Positions 1 to 7,420 of a stretch of 14,655 nucleotides of DNA are shown here, piece after piece. Location: contig JBLIAZ010000044.1 of the NCBI GenBank assembly GCA_047631875.1, forward strand, positions 1-14,655. Reading direction: 5' to 3'. The DNA is from JBLIAZ01 sp047631875 (lineage in GTDB: Bacteria > Bacteroidota > Bacteroidia > Flavobacteriales_C > GCA-002722245). A program made the position numbers and the translations under genes. The stretch's first letter is position 1. Every line of letters begins with the position of its first letter. The notes below the pieces were generated by a model. The model was not told where the DNA came from and ran no database searches. It saw only the letters and a list, made by a program, of their open reading frames with translations.

Positions 1-289
1 CAAAGGTGTTGCTTTTACACGCTTAGCCAGGTGGTATGAAAGGGTTGAGAAGGCAGGATTCAAATCATTCAATACCATTGCTAGGTCTATCCAAAACCAC
101 TACATATCCATTCTAAATTACTTTGATAACAGAAGCACAAATGCTTCTGCTGAATCTTTCAATGCGAAGATTAAATCCTTCAGAGCTCAATTTAGAGGTG
201 TGAGAAATGTCTCTTTTTTCCTTTTTAGATTAACTAAAATTTATGGCTGAAAAAAGTTACTCCACCCGATAGTTGGCTTGATCCGAACC
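1..289 (+). mobile_element. 3' end of an insertion sequence (ISL3-like/ISAon1-like)
   Basis: The window opens inside an insertion sequence. It holds the transposase C-terminus followed by about 40 bases that look like the right terminal repeat (about 259-289, including CCACCCGATAGTTGGCTTG and GATCCGAACC). A run of the type CCACCC...TTGATCC just after the transposase stop is, from memory, typical of related Bacteroidota elements. The exact right end, the left end and any target-site duplication cannot be fixed, because the other end lies outside the window. The boundary at 289 is an estimate. Confidence 0.5.
2..250 (+). CDS. Transposase, C-terminal fragment (DDE, ISL3-like)
   Basis: This is an open frame from the left edge to a TGA at 248-250, giving the last 82 residues of a protein. 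The residues NASAESFNAKIKSFR (visible residues 47-61) match the C-terminal part of ISL3-type DDE transposases of Bacteroidota, where a Glu in an AESFN-type helix is the third catalytic acidic residue; here that would be Glu51 of the visible part. The tail RGVRNVSFFLFRLTKIYG also fits the family. The element is likely of the group annotated as ISAon1 family, but the subgroup is from memory. The fragment is cut by the window edge, so I cannot say whether the gene is intact. Its product would cut and rejoin the ends of its own element. Confidence 0.8.
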   Translation, partial: KGVAFTRLARWYERVEKAGFKSFNTIARSIQNHYISILNYFDNRSTNASAESFNAKIKSFRAQFRGVRNVSFFLFRLTKIYG

Positions 290-342
290 AACCAATACTG
301 AAAATCAGTCACTTACGAAAAGCAAGAAAAGACTAAGAAACA

Positions 343-373
343 GAAAACCCTTGACTAGCAAGGGTTTTCTTTC
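343..373. terminator. Hairpin terminator between tRNA-Phe and the IS
   Basis: A perfect 11-bp stem GAAAACCCTTG / CAAGGGTTTTC (343-353 and 359-369) closes a 5-base loop. On the plus strand TTTC follows. On the minus strand a T-rich stretch follows. It lies 10 bases beyond the tRNA 3' end, so its main role is probably termination of tRNA-Phe transcription. It can also stop transcription leaving the transposase gene. Confidence 0.8.
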
Positions 374-378
374 TTCTG

Positions 379-451
379 TGGTGCCTCCAGGAATCGAACC
401 AGGGACACAAGGATTTTCAGTCCTTTGCTCTACCAACTGAGCTAAGGCACC
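379..451 (-). tRNA. tRNA-Phe (GAA)
   Basis: Read on the minus strand, this folds as a 73-base cloverleaf. The acceptor stem is GGTGCCT / AGGCACC with discriminator A at 379. The D arm contains AGCTCAGTTGGTAGAGC. The anticodon arm is AAGGA-CTGAAAA-TCCTT, which gives anticodon GAA (Phe). The T arm contains GGTTCGATTCC. The 3' CCA is not fully encoded (the genome reads ACA after the acceptor stem), so it must be added after transcription. A close -7 promoter box lies 14 bases upstream and a strong hairpin terminator lies downstream, so the tRNA can be transcribed alone even though the amidohydrolase gene lies upstream on the same strand. Confidence 0.96.
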
Positions 452-465
452 AGCCTTATTGGGGG

Positions 466-473
466 CAAATTTA
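466..473 (-). promoter_or_regulatory. -7 promoter box for tRNA-Phe
   Basis: The minus strand reads TAAATTTG, an exact match to the Bacteroidota -7 consensus TAnnTTTG. It would start RNA around 460, a few bases before the tRNA 5' end. No good TTG box is seen at the expected -33 position, where the minus strand reads about TTCAGG. Confidence 0.55.
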
Positions 474-504
474 ATTATTTTTTTTTACCTGAATGTACTT
501 TTAT

Positions 505-1704
505 CTAGTTTTTATTGGAATTTGTAGCGAGCAAATTTAACGTCATCCAAGACATCAATCCAATGCTGGTTTCTAAAGCTGTTTCGTCAATGTCAAATGT
601 ACTCGTATGCAGCCCTTCTTCCTTTCCACCCATCGGTTCCGTGACGCCTAAGCGATAAAAACAACTTGGTAATATATGAGAGTAATATGCGAAATCTTCA
701 CTCGTCATACGTAAATCTAAAGCTTTTACTTTGTCCTTTCCCAAATACTCAATCGCTGAATTCCAACATGTCTCGGTCACTTCTTCATCATTAATCAAAA
801 AAGGAAAACCGTCTCCAATGTTGAATTCACAACTCCCGCCCATTCCTTCGGCAATACTTTCAGCCATCTTTTTCATTTTAATTTTTGCGTCCGCCCTGAA
901 CTCCTCATTAAAAGTCCTAAAAGTTCCAGCTAATTTTACTTCATCAGGAATAATGTTAGTTGCACCCAATCCTTCTATTTTTCCAAAAGACAGCACACTT
1001 GGTGTCACCGGGTTGCAGTTTCTTGAAACTATTTGTTGCAATGCCACCACAATGTGCGAAGCAATCAATATAGGGTCCACTATGGAATGAGGCAAAGCAG
1101 CATGTCCTCCCTTACCTTTTACGGTTACATGTAATTCATCAGCAGAAGCCATGTACACTCCTTTTTTGAAACCAACCTCTCCAGCTGGCAATTGAGGGTA
1201 GACGTGTTGACCAATGATCAACTCTGCATCAGGAGCCTTTAAGGCATTTTCTTTGATCATAAGTGATGCACCTCCCGGTAAAATCTCCTCTCCTGGTTGA
1301 AAAATAATTTTTATTGTACCTTCAAACTCGTCTTTTATTTCGTTTAAAATCATGGCGACTCCCATCATAGAAGAGCTGTGGACGTCATGTCCGCAAGCGT
1401 GCATTACACCTTCATTTTGTGACTTATAACTCACCTCATTCGTTTCCACGATAGGTAATGCATCCATGTCCGCACGTAAGGCAACAATCCTTTTGTCCGG
1501 GTTTCTTCCTTTAATGTGTGCCACTATACCCGTTTTTACAAATCCTCCTTGATAAGGAATTCCTTGCTTATCCAAGAAGGCGGCAATGTACTTGCTTGTT
1601 TCAAATTCCTGAAAAGACAGTTCTGGATGAGCATGTAAATGTCTTCTGAACCCGACTACCTCTTCAAGGTATTTACTAGCTAACTTCTTTATTTTTTGTT
1701 GCAT
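505..1704 (-). CDS. M20-family metal-dependent amidohydrolase (N-acyl amino acid / hippurate hydrolase type)
   Basis: This is a cytosolic zinc-type hydrolase of peptidase family M20D, the group that includes hippurate hydrolase, IAA-amino acid hydrolase and N-acyl-L-amino acid amidohydrolase. Such enzymes cut the amide bond between an acyl group and an amino acid. From the chosen start the protein has 399 residues, a normal length. The visible metal-site motifs are ALRADMDALP (75-84), HACGHD (102-107, with Cys104 and His106), QPGEE (136-140, with Glu139/140), GQHVYP (165-170, with His167) and GLHTSTFDID near the C-terminus. The lid (dimerisation) domain lies between the two halves and includes GKGGHAALPH. 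No signal peptide is seen. I chose the ATG at 1702-1704 over an earlier start at 1741-1743, because the extra 13 residues do not look like the family and a -7 box sits between the two starts. The exact substrate cannot be read from the sequence. Confidence 0.9.
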   Translation of the reverse strand: MQQKIKKLASKYLEEVVGFRRHLHAHPELSFQEFETSKYIAAFLDKQGIPYQGGFVKTGIVAHIKGRNPDKRIVALRADMDALPIVETNEVSYKSQNEGVMHACGHDVHSSSMMGVAMILNEIKDEFEGTIKIIFQPGEEILPGGASLMIKENALKAPDAELIIGQHVYPQLPAGEVGFKKGVYMASADELHVTVKGKGGHAALPHSIVDPILIASHIVVALQQIVSRNCNPVTPSVLSFGKIEGLGATNIIPDEVKLAGTFRTFNEEFRADAKIKMKKMAESIAEGMGGSCEFNIGDGFPFLINDEEVTETCWNSAIEYLGKDKVKALDLRMTSEDFAYYSHILPSCFYRLGVTEPMGGKEEGLHTSTFDIDETALETSIGLMSWMTLNLLATNSNKN

Positions 1705-1723
1705 ACTATATGGACTATACAAG

Positions 1724-1731
1724 CAAATATA
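1724..1731 (-). promoter_or_regulatory. Possible -7 promoter box for the amidohydrolase gene
   Basis: The minus strand reads TATATTTG, an exact TAnnTTTG match. It would start RNA about 14 bases before the ATG at 1704. The nearest TTG upstream lies about 26 bases away, which is longer than usual, so the call is tentative. It supports the shorter start for the gene. Confidence 0.35.
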
Positions 1732-1796
1732 GTGAAACCACATAGCTTTTCGCTTTTCAATAATAACAAAAGAAAAAATGATAAGTGAAAAATCGA

Positions 1797-1823
1797 AAAG
1801 TCAAGTACAGGTCGCTTGACTTT
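1797..1823 (-). terminator. Rho-independent terminator after rlmN
   Basis: A 9-bp stem AAAGTCAAG / CTTGACTTT (1797-1805 and 1815-1823) closes a 9-base loop 24 bases after the rlmN stop. On the minus strand the stem runs into TTTTCGATTTTTC. It marks the likely end of the rimP-nusA-infB-rlmN transcript. Confidence 0.75.
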
Positions 1824-1846
1824 CTTCGTACTCTCAATATTTATTT

Positions 1847-2893
1847 CTACGCTGACTTTGCTCTGTTAGCTAACTGACCACATGCAGCATCTATATCCTT
1901 ACCCCTGCTCCGACGAACGTTGACAATTAAATTACATGATTCAAGGTGTGCTACAAATTGTTCCAGCTTTTCCTGAGTGGTTTGCTGAAACCTTTTATCT
2001 CCTATTGAGTTATATTCGATGATGTTTATCTTACAAGGAACAACTTTACAAAAGGTAGCCAGTTCTTTTGCGTCTTCAATGGTGTCGTTAAATTCTTTGA
2101 AAATAATATACTCGTAGGTAACTCTTGTTCCCGTTTTTTTGTAAAAATATTCGAGAGAATCAGCCAGTACGTCAAGTGAATTACCATCATTGATGGGCAT
2201 AATTTCACTTCTTTTTTTATCGTTTGCAGCATGCAATGATAAAGCTAGATTGAACTTCACCTCATCGTCTCCCAATTTTTTTATCATTTTTGCAATCCCC
2301 GCTGTAGATACGGTGATTCTTTTAGGCGACATGCCCAAACCTTTTTCGCTTGTAAGCTTTTCAATAGAAGCAATTGTGTGTGCATAATTCAACAAAGGCT
2401 CTCCCATCCCCATGTACACCACATTGGTCAAATGCTTTCCGTAATGCTCAATAGCTTGCTCATTCAGCAGAAATACTTGATCGTAAATTTCATCAAAATT
2501 GATATTTCGTTCCCGCTTTAATCTACCCGTAGCACAAAACTTACAGCTTAAACTACAACCCACTTGGGTTGAAATACAGGCTGTCATTCTCTTATTTGAT
2601 GGAATGAGCACACCTTCAACGATGCTTCCATCATACAAACGAAAGCTGTCTTTGATGGTTTTATCGTTACTTTGCTGGAATGTTTTTATGGTAACGGAGG
2701 CAATGAAAAAATGCTCGCTTAATGTCAATTGAAGTTTCTCAGAAAGGTTGGTCATACCAGAAAAACTAGTTGACCTCTTTTTCCACAACCACTCGTATAC
2801 TTGTTTTGCCCTGAATTTTTTTTCGCCAATTTCCTCAAAAAAAGCGACGAGTTCCTTTTCCGACAATAACCTGATGTTCTTTAATTCAGCCAT
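1847..2893 (-). CDS. rlmN: Dual-specificity RNA methyltransferase RlmN (23S rRNA A2503 / tRNA A37)
   Basis: RlmN is a radical-SAM enzyme that methylates C2 of adenosine 2503 in 23S rRNA and of A37 in some tRNAs, which tunes the peptide exit tunnel and decoding accuracy. The 348 residues match the usual length. The 4Fe-4S cluster motif CSLSCKFC gives Cys113, Cys117 and Cys120. The SAM-binding MGMGEP lies at 161-166. Cys106 (ACISTQVGC) and Cys338 (AACGQL) are at the places of the two Cys residues that in E. coli RlmN act as resolving and methyl-carrying cysteines. An N-terminal helical domain (about 1-80) precedes the barrel. The gene starts 17 bases after the infB stop with no Shine-Dalgarno sequence, so it is probably the last gene of the rimP-nusA-infB transcript, which ends at the hairpin at 1797-1823. 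Confidence 0.96.
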   Translation of the reverse strand: MAELKNIRLLSEKELVAFFEEIGEKKFRAKQVYEWLWKKRSTSFSGMTNLSEKLQLTLSEHFFIASVTIKTFQQSNDKTIKDSFRLYDGSIVEGVLIPSNKRMTACISTQVGCSLSCKFCATGRLKRERNINFDEIYDQVFLLNEQAIEHYGKHLTNVVYMGMGEPLLNYAHTIASIEKLTSEKGLGMSPKRITVSTAGIAKMIKKLGDDEVKFNLALSLHAANDKKRSEIMPINDGNSLDVLADSLEYFYKKTGTRVTYEYIIFKEFNDTIEDAKELATFCKVVPCKINIIEYNSIGDKRFQQTTQEKLEQFVAHLESCNLIVNVRRSRGKDIDAACGQLANRAKSA

Positions 2894-2910
2894 CGGAAAG
2901 ATTATTCAAT

Positions 2911-5625
2911 TTACTTTAAAGTCTGCTTAACTTCCACCTCCTCGTATGACTCAATCACATCGCCCACTTGAATATCACTGAACTTTTCTATGTTCAAACC
3001 ACATTCATAACCGTGTGCTACTTCTTTTACATCGTCTTTGAAACGTTTCAATGATCCTAGCGCTCCCGAATAAACAACAATACCATCTCTGATAAGACGA
3101 ATTTTATTGTTTCTAATAATTTTACCATCTAACACGTAACAACCAGCTACCGTACCCACTTTTGTAATTTTAAATACATCTCTCACTTCGACATTCGCTA
3201 CCACTTTTTCCTCGATCGTTGGAGACAGCATGCCTTCCATTGCAAGTTTAAGCTCATCTATGGCATCATAAATCACAGAGTATAATCTTATTTCAATTTC
3301 CTCTATCATAGCTAATTTCCTAGCTGTTGCCGAAGGACGAACTTGGAAACCAATCAATATCGCATCTGACGCTGAAGCCAATAACACGTCTGAATCAGAT
3401 ATTTGACCAACTGACTTGTGTATTATGTTTATTTCAATTTGTTCTGTCGATAATTTTAACAATGAATCAGAAAGTGCTTCGACCGAACCATCCACATCAC
3501 CTTTGATGATTACGTTCAGTTCTTTAAAGTCTCCAATAGCAATCCTTCTTCCGATTTCGTCCAAAGTGATGTGCTTTTTAACCCTAATTCCTTGTTCACG
3601 TTGTAATTGCATTCTTTTAGTAGCAATGTCTTTAGCTTCCTTTTCACCAGGCATTGCGTTAAGCATATCACCTGCTTGCGGCGCACCATTTAAACCCAAT
3701 ATTTGCACCGGTATGGAAGGTCCAGCTTCTTGTACTTTATTTCCTAGGTCGTCAAACATGGCTTTTACTTTTCCACTAAAACAACCTGCAACTAAAGGAT
3801 CACCTACTTTCAAAGTTCCATCCTGAACAAGTATTGTTGAAACATAACCACGCCCTTTATCAAGCTCCGATTCTATTACGGTTCCTTTTGCTCTTTTATT
3901 TGCATTGGCCTTAAGCTCCATCATTTCTGCTTCCAGCATCACTTTTTCAACCAAATCATCTATTCCTACTCCTGATTTTGCTGAAATTTCTTGACATTGA
4001 AATTTACCTCCCCAATCCTCCACAAGAATATTCATCGCTGACAATTCTTCTTTTACCTTATCTGCATTAGCTCCAGGCTTATCAATTTTATTGATCGCAA
4101 AAATCATTGGCACCTCAGCTGCCTGAGCATGATTTATAGCCTCCTTAGTTTGAGGCATCACTTGATCATCAGCAGCAATAATGATAATAGAAACATCTGT
4201 CACTTTTGCTCCCCTAGCCCTCATCGCTGTAAACGCTTCGTGACCAGGAGTATCTAAAAACGTAACACTTTTTCCCTCCTCGAGGTCCACCGAATATGCA
4301 CCAATGTGCTGTGTAATCCCTCCCGCTTCACCGTCAGCAACTTTAGCGCTTCTGATGTAATCCAACAGCGAAGTTTTCCCATGATCTACATGACCCATTA
4401 CAGTCACGATAGGTGCTCTCAAATCCAAATCCTCCTCCGCATCTTCTTCTTCCTCAATCAACTCTTGATTTTCAGTACTGATAAATTCTACTTCAAATCC
4501 AAACTCATCTGCTACAATTGAAATTGTCTCCGCATCTAAGCGTTGGTTAATTGAAACAAACATACCTAAACTCATACAAGCAGATATAATTTCATTAACC
4601 GACACATCCATCATACTAGCCAATTCATTAGCCGCAACAAATTCTGTAACTTTTAATATACCTTTCTCTATTTCTGCTAGTTGTTCTTCCGCATGGACTT
4701 TCATCGATGCCATGTCTCTTTTTTGTCTTCTAAACTTAGCTCCTTGCCCCTTCTTCTTGTTCCCTCCGCTTAACCTCGCTAAAGTTTCTCTCACTTGTTT
4801 TTGAACCTCCTCATCGGTAAGCTCAACTTTCGGCTGGCCTCTCCTTGCTACAAAAGGCTTCCCTTTGCTTGCGACAGGGCGTCCAACACCTTTAGTGGTT
4901 TCTGTTACAATATCCTTTTTAATTCTCTTTCTTTTTCTCTTTTTCCTGTCGGCAGATTCTGAACTAGCCACAGGTTTCTTCACTTCTGGAAGCACAATTT
5001 TACCCAATACTTTTGGTCCATCTAACTTGCTTCTATCAGCTCGATAAATTTCATCTTTGACTGCCAGCTTTTCTTCTGTTATAACATCAGGTTTCACCTC
5101 AACCTGCTTCACTTCTTTTTTTACCGAATCCTTCTCCAACGTTTCAACAGTATCTGTAGCTTTTTTTATCTCTTTAGTTTTAGGATCTTCCTTTTTTGGT
5201 TCCTCCTTTTTCAGTTCTTCAACAACCTTTTTCGATTCTTCCTTGACCTTTTTCGGTGCTTCCTTGATCTTTTTTGGTGCTAAGTCAATTTTACCAATGA
5301 CTTTCACATCAGGCTTCGAAGCTTCCCCTTTAAAAAGTTCTGGCTTCTTATTCTCGATTTTCTCTTCCTTAACTGCAGGCTCTTCTTTAGCAATAGATAC
5401 AGTTTCTCTTTTAGGCATCTGCACACTAATTTTGGCAGATTTCTCTTTTAAACTTTTATCCGATTGAAACTCAGCAACCAAAACATCCATCATTTCAGGC
5501 ATTAATTTGGTGTTCGGTTTGGACTCTACATCAAATCCTTTTTCAGATAAAAAATCGACAATAGTACTTAAACCCAAGTTAAATTCTCGGGCTACTTTAC
5601 TTAATCTTTGAGGTTTAGTGGACAT
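2911..5625 (-). CDS. infB: Translation initiation factor IF-2
   Basis: IF-2 is the GTPase that places fMet-tRNA on the 30S subunit and promotes 50S joining. The protein has 904 residues. Residues 1-50 form the small N-terminal IF2 domain. Residues 51-320 are a disordered Lys/Glu-rich linker containing heptad repeats (APKKIKE, APKKVKE near 117-130) and two copies of a GKI motif (KVIGKIDL at 108-115, KVLGKIVLP at 205-213). Residues around 322-380 form a second IF2_N-like domain. The G domain starts near 403: G1 GHVDHGKT (411-418), G2 GGIT (435-438), G3 DTPGHE (458-463), G4 NKID (512-515) and G5 SAKS. Beta-barrel and C-terminal fMet-tRNA-binding domains follow. The gene lies 61 bases after nusA, and it is the only one in the window with a clear Shine-Dalgarno sequence. 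Its stop is 17 bases before rlmN. Confidence 0.98.
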   Translation of the reverse strand: MSTKPQRLSKVAREFNLGLSTIVDFLSEKGFDVESKPNTKLMPEMMDVLVAEFQSDKSLKEKSAKISVQMPKRETVSIAKEEPAVKEEKIENKKPELFKGEASKPDVKVIGKIDLAPKKIKEAPKKVKEESKKVVEELKKEEPKKEDPKTKEIKKATDTVETLEKDSVKKEVKQVEVKPDVITEEKLAVKDEIYRADRSKLDGPKVLGKIVLPEVKKPVASSESADRKKRKRKRIKKDIVTETTKGVGRPVASKGKPFVARRGQPKVELTDEEVQKQVRETLARLSGGNKKKGQGAKFRRQKRDMASMKVHAEEQLAEIEKGILKVTEFVAANELASMMDVSVNEIISACMSLGMFVSINQRLDAETISIVADEFGFEVEFISTENQELIEEEEDAEEDLDLRAPIVTVMGHVDHGKTSLLDYIRSAKVADGEAGGITQHIGAYSVDLEEGKSVTFLDTPGHEAFTAMRARGAKVTDVSIIIIAADDQVMPQTKEAINHAQAAEVPMIFAINKIDKPGANADKVKEELSAMNILVEDWGGKFQCQEISAKSGVGIDDLVEKVMLEAEMMELKANANKRAKGTVIESELDKGRGYVSTILVQDGTLKVGDPLVAGCFSGKVKAMFDDLGNKVQEAGPSIPVQILGLNGAPQAGDMLNAMPGEKEAKDIATKRMQLQREQGIRVKKHITLDEIGRRIAIGDFKELNVIIKGDVDGSVEALSDSLLKLSTEQIEINIIHKSVGQISDSDVLLASASDAILIGFQVRPSATARKLAMIEEIEIRLYSVIYDAIDELKLAMEGMLSPTIEEKVVANVEVRDVFKITKVGTVAGCYVLDGKIIRNNKIRLIRDGIVVYSGALGSLKRFKDDVKEVAHGYECGLNIEKFSDIQVGDVIESYEEVEVKQTLK
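5239..5280 (-). repeat. 21-bp tandem repeat inside infB
   Basis: Two adjacent 21-base units differ at only two positions, both C/T. On the minus strand they encode successive heptads APKKIKE and APKKVKE, with a more diverged third unit, ESKKVVE, following. They lie in the disordered linker of IF-2, so in-frame loss or gain of a unit would be tolerated. Confidence 0.8.
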
Positions 5626-5634
5626 AAAACAACT

Positions 5635-5640
5635 TCTCCT
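5635..5640 (-). promoter_or_regulatory. Shine-Dalgarno site of infB
   Basis: The minus strand reads AAGGAGA, with AGGAGA at 5640-5635, followed by a 9-base spacer and ATG. This is a near-canonical ribosome binding site. None of the other confidently placed starts in the window has one, as is usual in Bacteroidota. It fixes the infB start at 5625. Confidence 0.75.
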
Positions 5641-5665
5641 TTTTGTAAACTTTATAAACTAATAC

Positions 5666-5690
5666 TTAGAAAATAACCGCTATTTTCTAA
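5666..5690 (-). promoter_or_regulatory. AU-rich hairpin at the nusA stop codon
   Basis: A perfect 10-bp stem TTAGAAAATA / TATTTTCTAA with a 5-base loop spans the nusA stop codon (5687-5689) and the first bases after it. Nine of the ten pairs are A-T, and no T-run follows, so it is unlikely to be an efficient terminator. It may be an RNA processing or stability element, or may affect ribosome movement between nusA and infB. The role is inferred only. Confidence 0.45.
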
Positions 5691-6925
5691 TCTTCAAATT
5701 CTGACTTTAACACTCCAACAACAGACGCTATAGTTTCTTCTTCCAAATCTGTTCTCTTCACTAATTCTTCTGGCGTCAATTTTAATACGCTTTTAGCAGT
5801 ATCACAACCAATAGTTTTCAATGCATCAATTACCCAAGCATCGATTTCATCTGAGAATTCATCCAATTTAACGTCATCAATCTCATCAGCAGTGTCTCTG
5901 TACACATCAATTTCATAACCTGTCAGTTTTCCTGCTAATTTAATATTGAAACCTCCTTTACCAATTGCCAAAGAAATTTGGTCTGGTTTCAAGTACACCT
6001 CTGCTTTTCCATCCTCTTCATTCAAAGTAATTGAAGTAATTTTTGCTGGACTCAATGCCCGTGAAATAAATAAGCTTTCGTTTTCTGAAAAATTGATTAC
6101 ATCAATGTTTTCATTTCCTAATTCACGTACAATCCCATGAATTCTTGAACCTTTCATTCCAACACATGCTCCTACGGGATCAATTCTTTCATCATAAGAT
6201 TCTACCGCAACTTTCGCTCTTTCACCTGGTACTCTCACAATTTTTTTAATCGTAATTAAACCATCATATACTTCAGGCACTTCTGCTTCAAATAATCTTT
6301 CCAAGTAAACTGGAGACGTTCTTGACAAAATAATTTGCGGATTGTTGTTCCTCATTTCAACTTTAAACACGACAGCTCTGATGGTGTCGCCCTTCTTGAA
6401 ATAATCCGACGGAATTTGCTCCAACTTTGGCAACAATAATTCGTTGTCATCATCATCCAAAATTAAAATTTCTTTTTTCCAAATCTGATAAACCTCTCCG
6501 GTGATAATGTCTCCGACCTTGTCCTTGTATTTTTTATACAATTCATCTTTCTCTAAATCAAGAATTCTTGAAATTAGGTTTTGACGAACTGACAACACAG
6601 CTCTTCTTCCAAAATCAAGCAACTTAACTTCTTCTGAAACTTCTTCCCCCACTTCAAAATCTGGTTCTATTTTTACAGCATCACTGTAAGCAATGTCGGT
6701 GTTTTCATCTTCAACCTCACCTTCCTCCACAATCATTCTGTTTCTCCACACCTCTAAATCACCTTTGTCAATATTAATGATAATGTCAAAGTTCTCATCA
6801 GTACCATACTTTTTAACAATCATGCTTCTAAAAACATCTTCAAGAACCCTCATCATGGTTTCTCTGTCAATGTTCTTAAATTCCTTAAATTCTTGAAACG
6901 ATTCAATTAATCCTGTTGTCTCCAT
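5687..6925 (-). CDS. nusA: Transcription termination/antitermination factor NusA
   Basis: NusA binds RNA polymerase and the nascent RNA, and controls pausing, intrinsic termination and antitermination. The 412 residues carry an N-terminal polymerase-binding domain (1 to about 130), an S1 domain (about 136-200), KH1 (about 205-285, with VGACVGMKGSRIHGI at 251-265) and KH2 (about 290-345, with the loop AIGKGGFNIKLAG at 320-332). A short helical C-terminal part (about 360-412) with DALKTIGCDTAKSVL resembles a single helix-hairpin-helix-like repeat. E. coli NusA is near 495 residues and has two acidic repeats; the shorter form is normal for Bacteroidota. The gene lies 9 bases after rimP and 61 bases before infB, the conserved order. 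It has no Shine-Dalgarno sequence. Confidence 0.97.
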   Translation of the reverse strand: METTGLIESFQEFKEFKNIDRETMMRVLEDVFRSMIVKKYGTDENFDIIINIDKGDLEVWRNRMIVEEGEVEDENTDIAYSDAVKIEPDFEVGEEVSEEVKLLDFGRRAVLSVRQNLISRILDLEKDELYKKYKDKVGDIITGEVYQIWKKEILILDDDDNELLLPKLEQIPSDYFKKGDTIRAVVFKVEMRNNNPQIILSRTSPVYLERLFEAEVPEVYDGLITIKKIVRVPGERAKVAVESYDERIDPVGACVGMKGSRIHGIVRELGNENIDVINFSENESLFISRALSPAKITSITLNEEDGKAEVYLKPDQISLAIGKGGFNIKLAGKLTGYEIDVYRDTADEIDDVKLDEFSDEIDAWVIDALKTIGCDTAKSVLKLTPEELVKRTDLEEETIASVVGVLKSEFED

Positions 6926-6934
6926 CTTTATAAA

Positions 6935-7420
6935 TTATTTAAACGAAATAACAATTTTTGTTGTTTTAATATTTGACTCTTTATCCTGACCATCGAAATA
7001 TAACTTCTTTTCAATTTGCACCATGACCCTTTTCCTTCTTCCTTCTACCCTTTGTTTTTCTTCATATTTCAAAACAATTCCATCCTCACTTATTTCTGCT
7101 AACACTCCTTCTACTTTTTTTCCTTCCTCAGTAATAACCTTAACTGTTTTCCCCAAGGATTTCTTATACTGTTCCGCTACCAAAAAAGGAGCCTCTAAAC
7201 CCGCTGAAGAAACCTCAATTTCAAAATCTTCCTTTTCTCTATCAAAAGAAGCTTCGATGTACTTACTAACCCCACTACAGTCCTCAATAGCAATACCGTC
7301 ATAAGCATCAATCAACACCACAATTTTATTACCGCTGTGGATTTTCACTTCCACAATAAACTTATCAGTTTCAGCAATCTTTTCCTCTACTAAGCTTCTT
7401 ACCTTTTCTTCTGAAATCAT
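6935..7420 (-). CDS. rimP: Ribosome maturation factor RimP
   Basis: RimP assists maturation of the 30S ribosomal subunit. From ATG 7418-7420 the protein has 161 residues, close to the family norm. The family signature is visible as FEIEVSSAGLEAPF, matching the EVSSPGLxRPL-type motif, and the C-terminal SH3-like domain follows (KTVKVITEEGKKVEGVLAEI). The frame stays open for 13 more codons to a TTG at 7459, but those codons run through a GC-rich hairpin and its T-tract, so the ATG is the better start. It heads the rimP-nusA-infB-rlmN series. The start codon lies directly after the T-run of a terminator-like hairpin, which suggests control of read-through into the operon. Confidence 0.94.
   Translation of the reverse strand: MISEEKVRSLVEEKIAETDKFIVEVKIHSGNKIVVLIDAYDGIAIEDCSGVSKYIEASFDREKEDFEIEVSSAGLEAPFLVAEQYKKSLGKTVKVITEEGKKVEGVLAEISEDGIVLKYEEKQRVEGRRKRVMVQIEKKLYFDGQDKESNIKTTKIVISFK

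Noticed and set aside
297..309. ACTGAAAATCAGT next to the IS, resembling the tRNA-Phe anticodon arm (ACTGAAAATC)
   Set aside because: Only 10 bases match, and flanking bases do not. It is too short to claim a tRNA fragment or an attachment-site duplication.
731..1090. Plus-strand 119-residue open frame opposite the amidohydrolase
   Set aside because: It is an antisense shadow of a well-supported M20 enzyme gene and has no recognisable features.
3416..3826. Plus-strand 136-residue open frame opposite infB
   Set aside because: It lies wholly antisense to a conserved part of IF-2, with no promoter, RBS or recognisable domain.
5057..5467. Plus-strand 136-residue Ser/Phe-rich open frame
   Set aside because: It is the antisense shadow of the Lys/Glu-rich IF-2 linker; its composition is the expected complement (AAA/GAA read as TTT/TTC) and it has no start signal or family resemblance.
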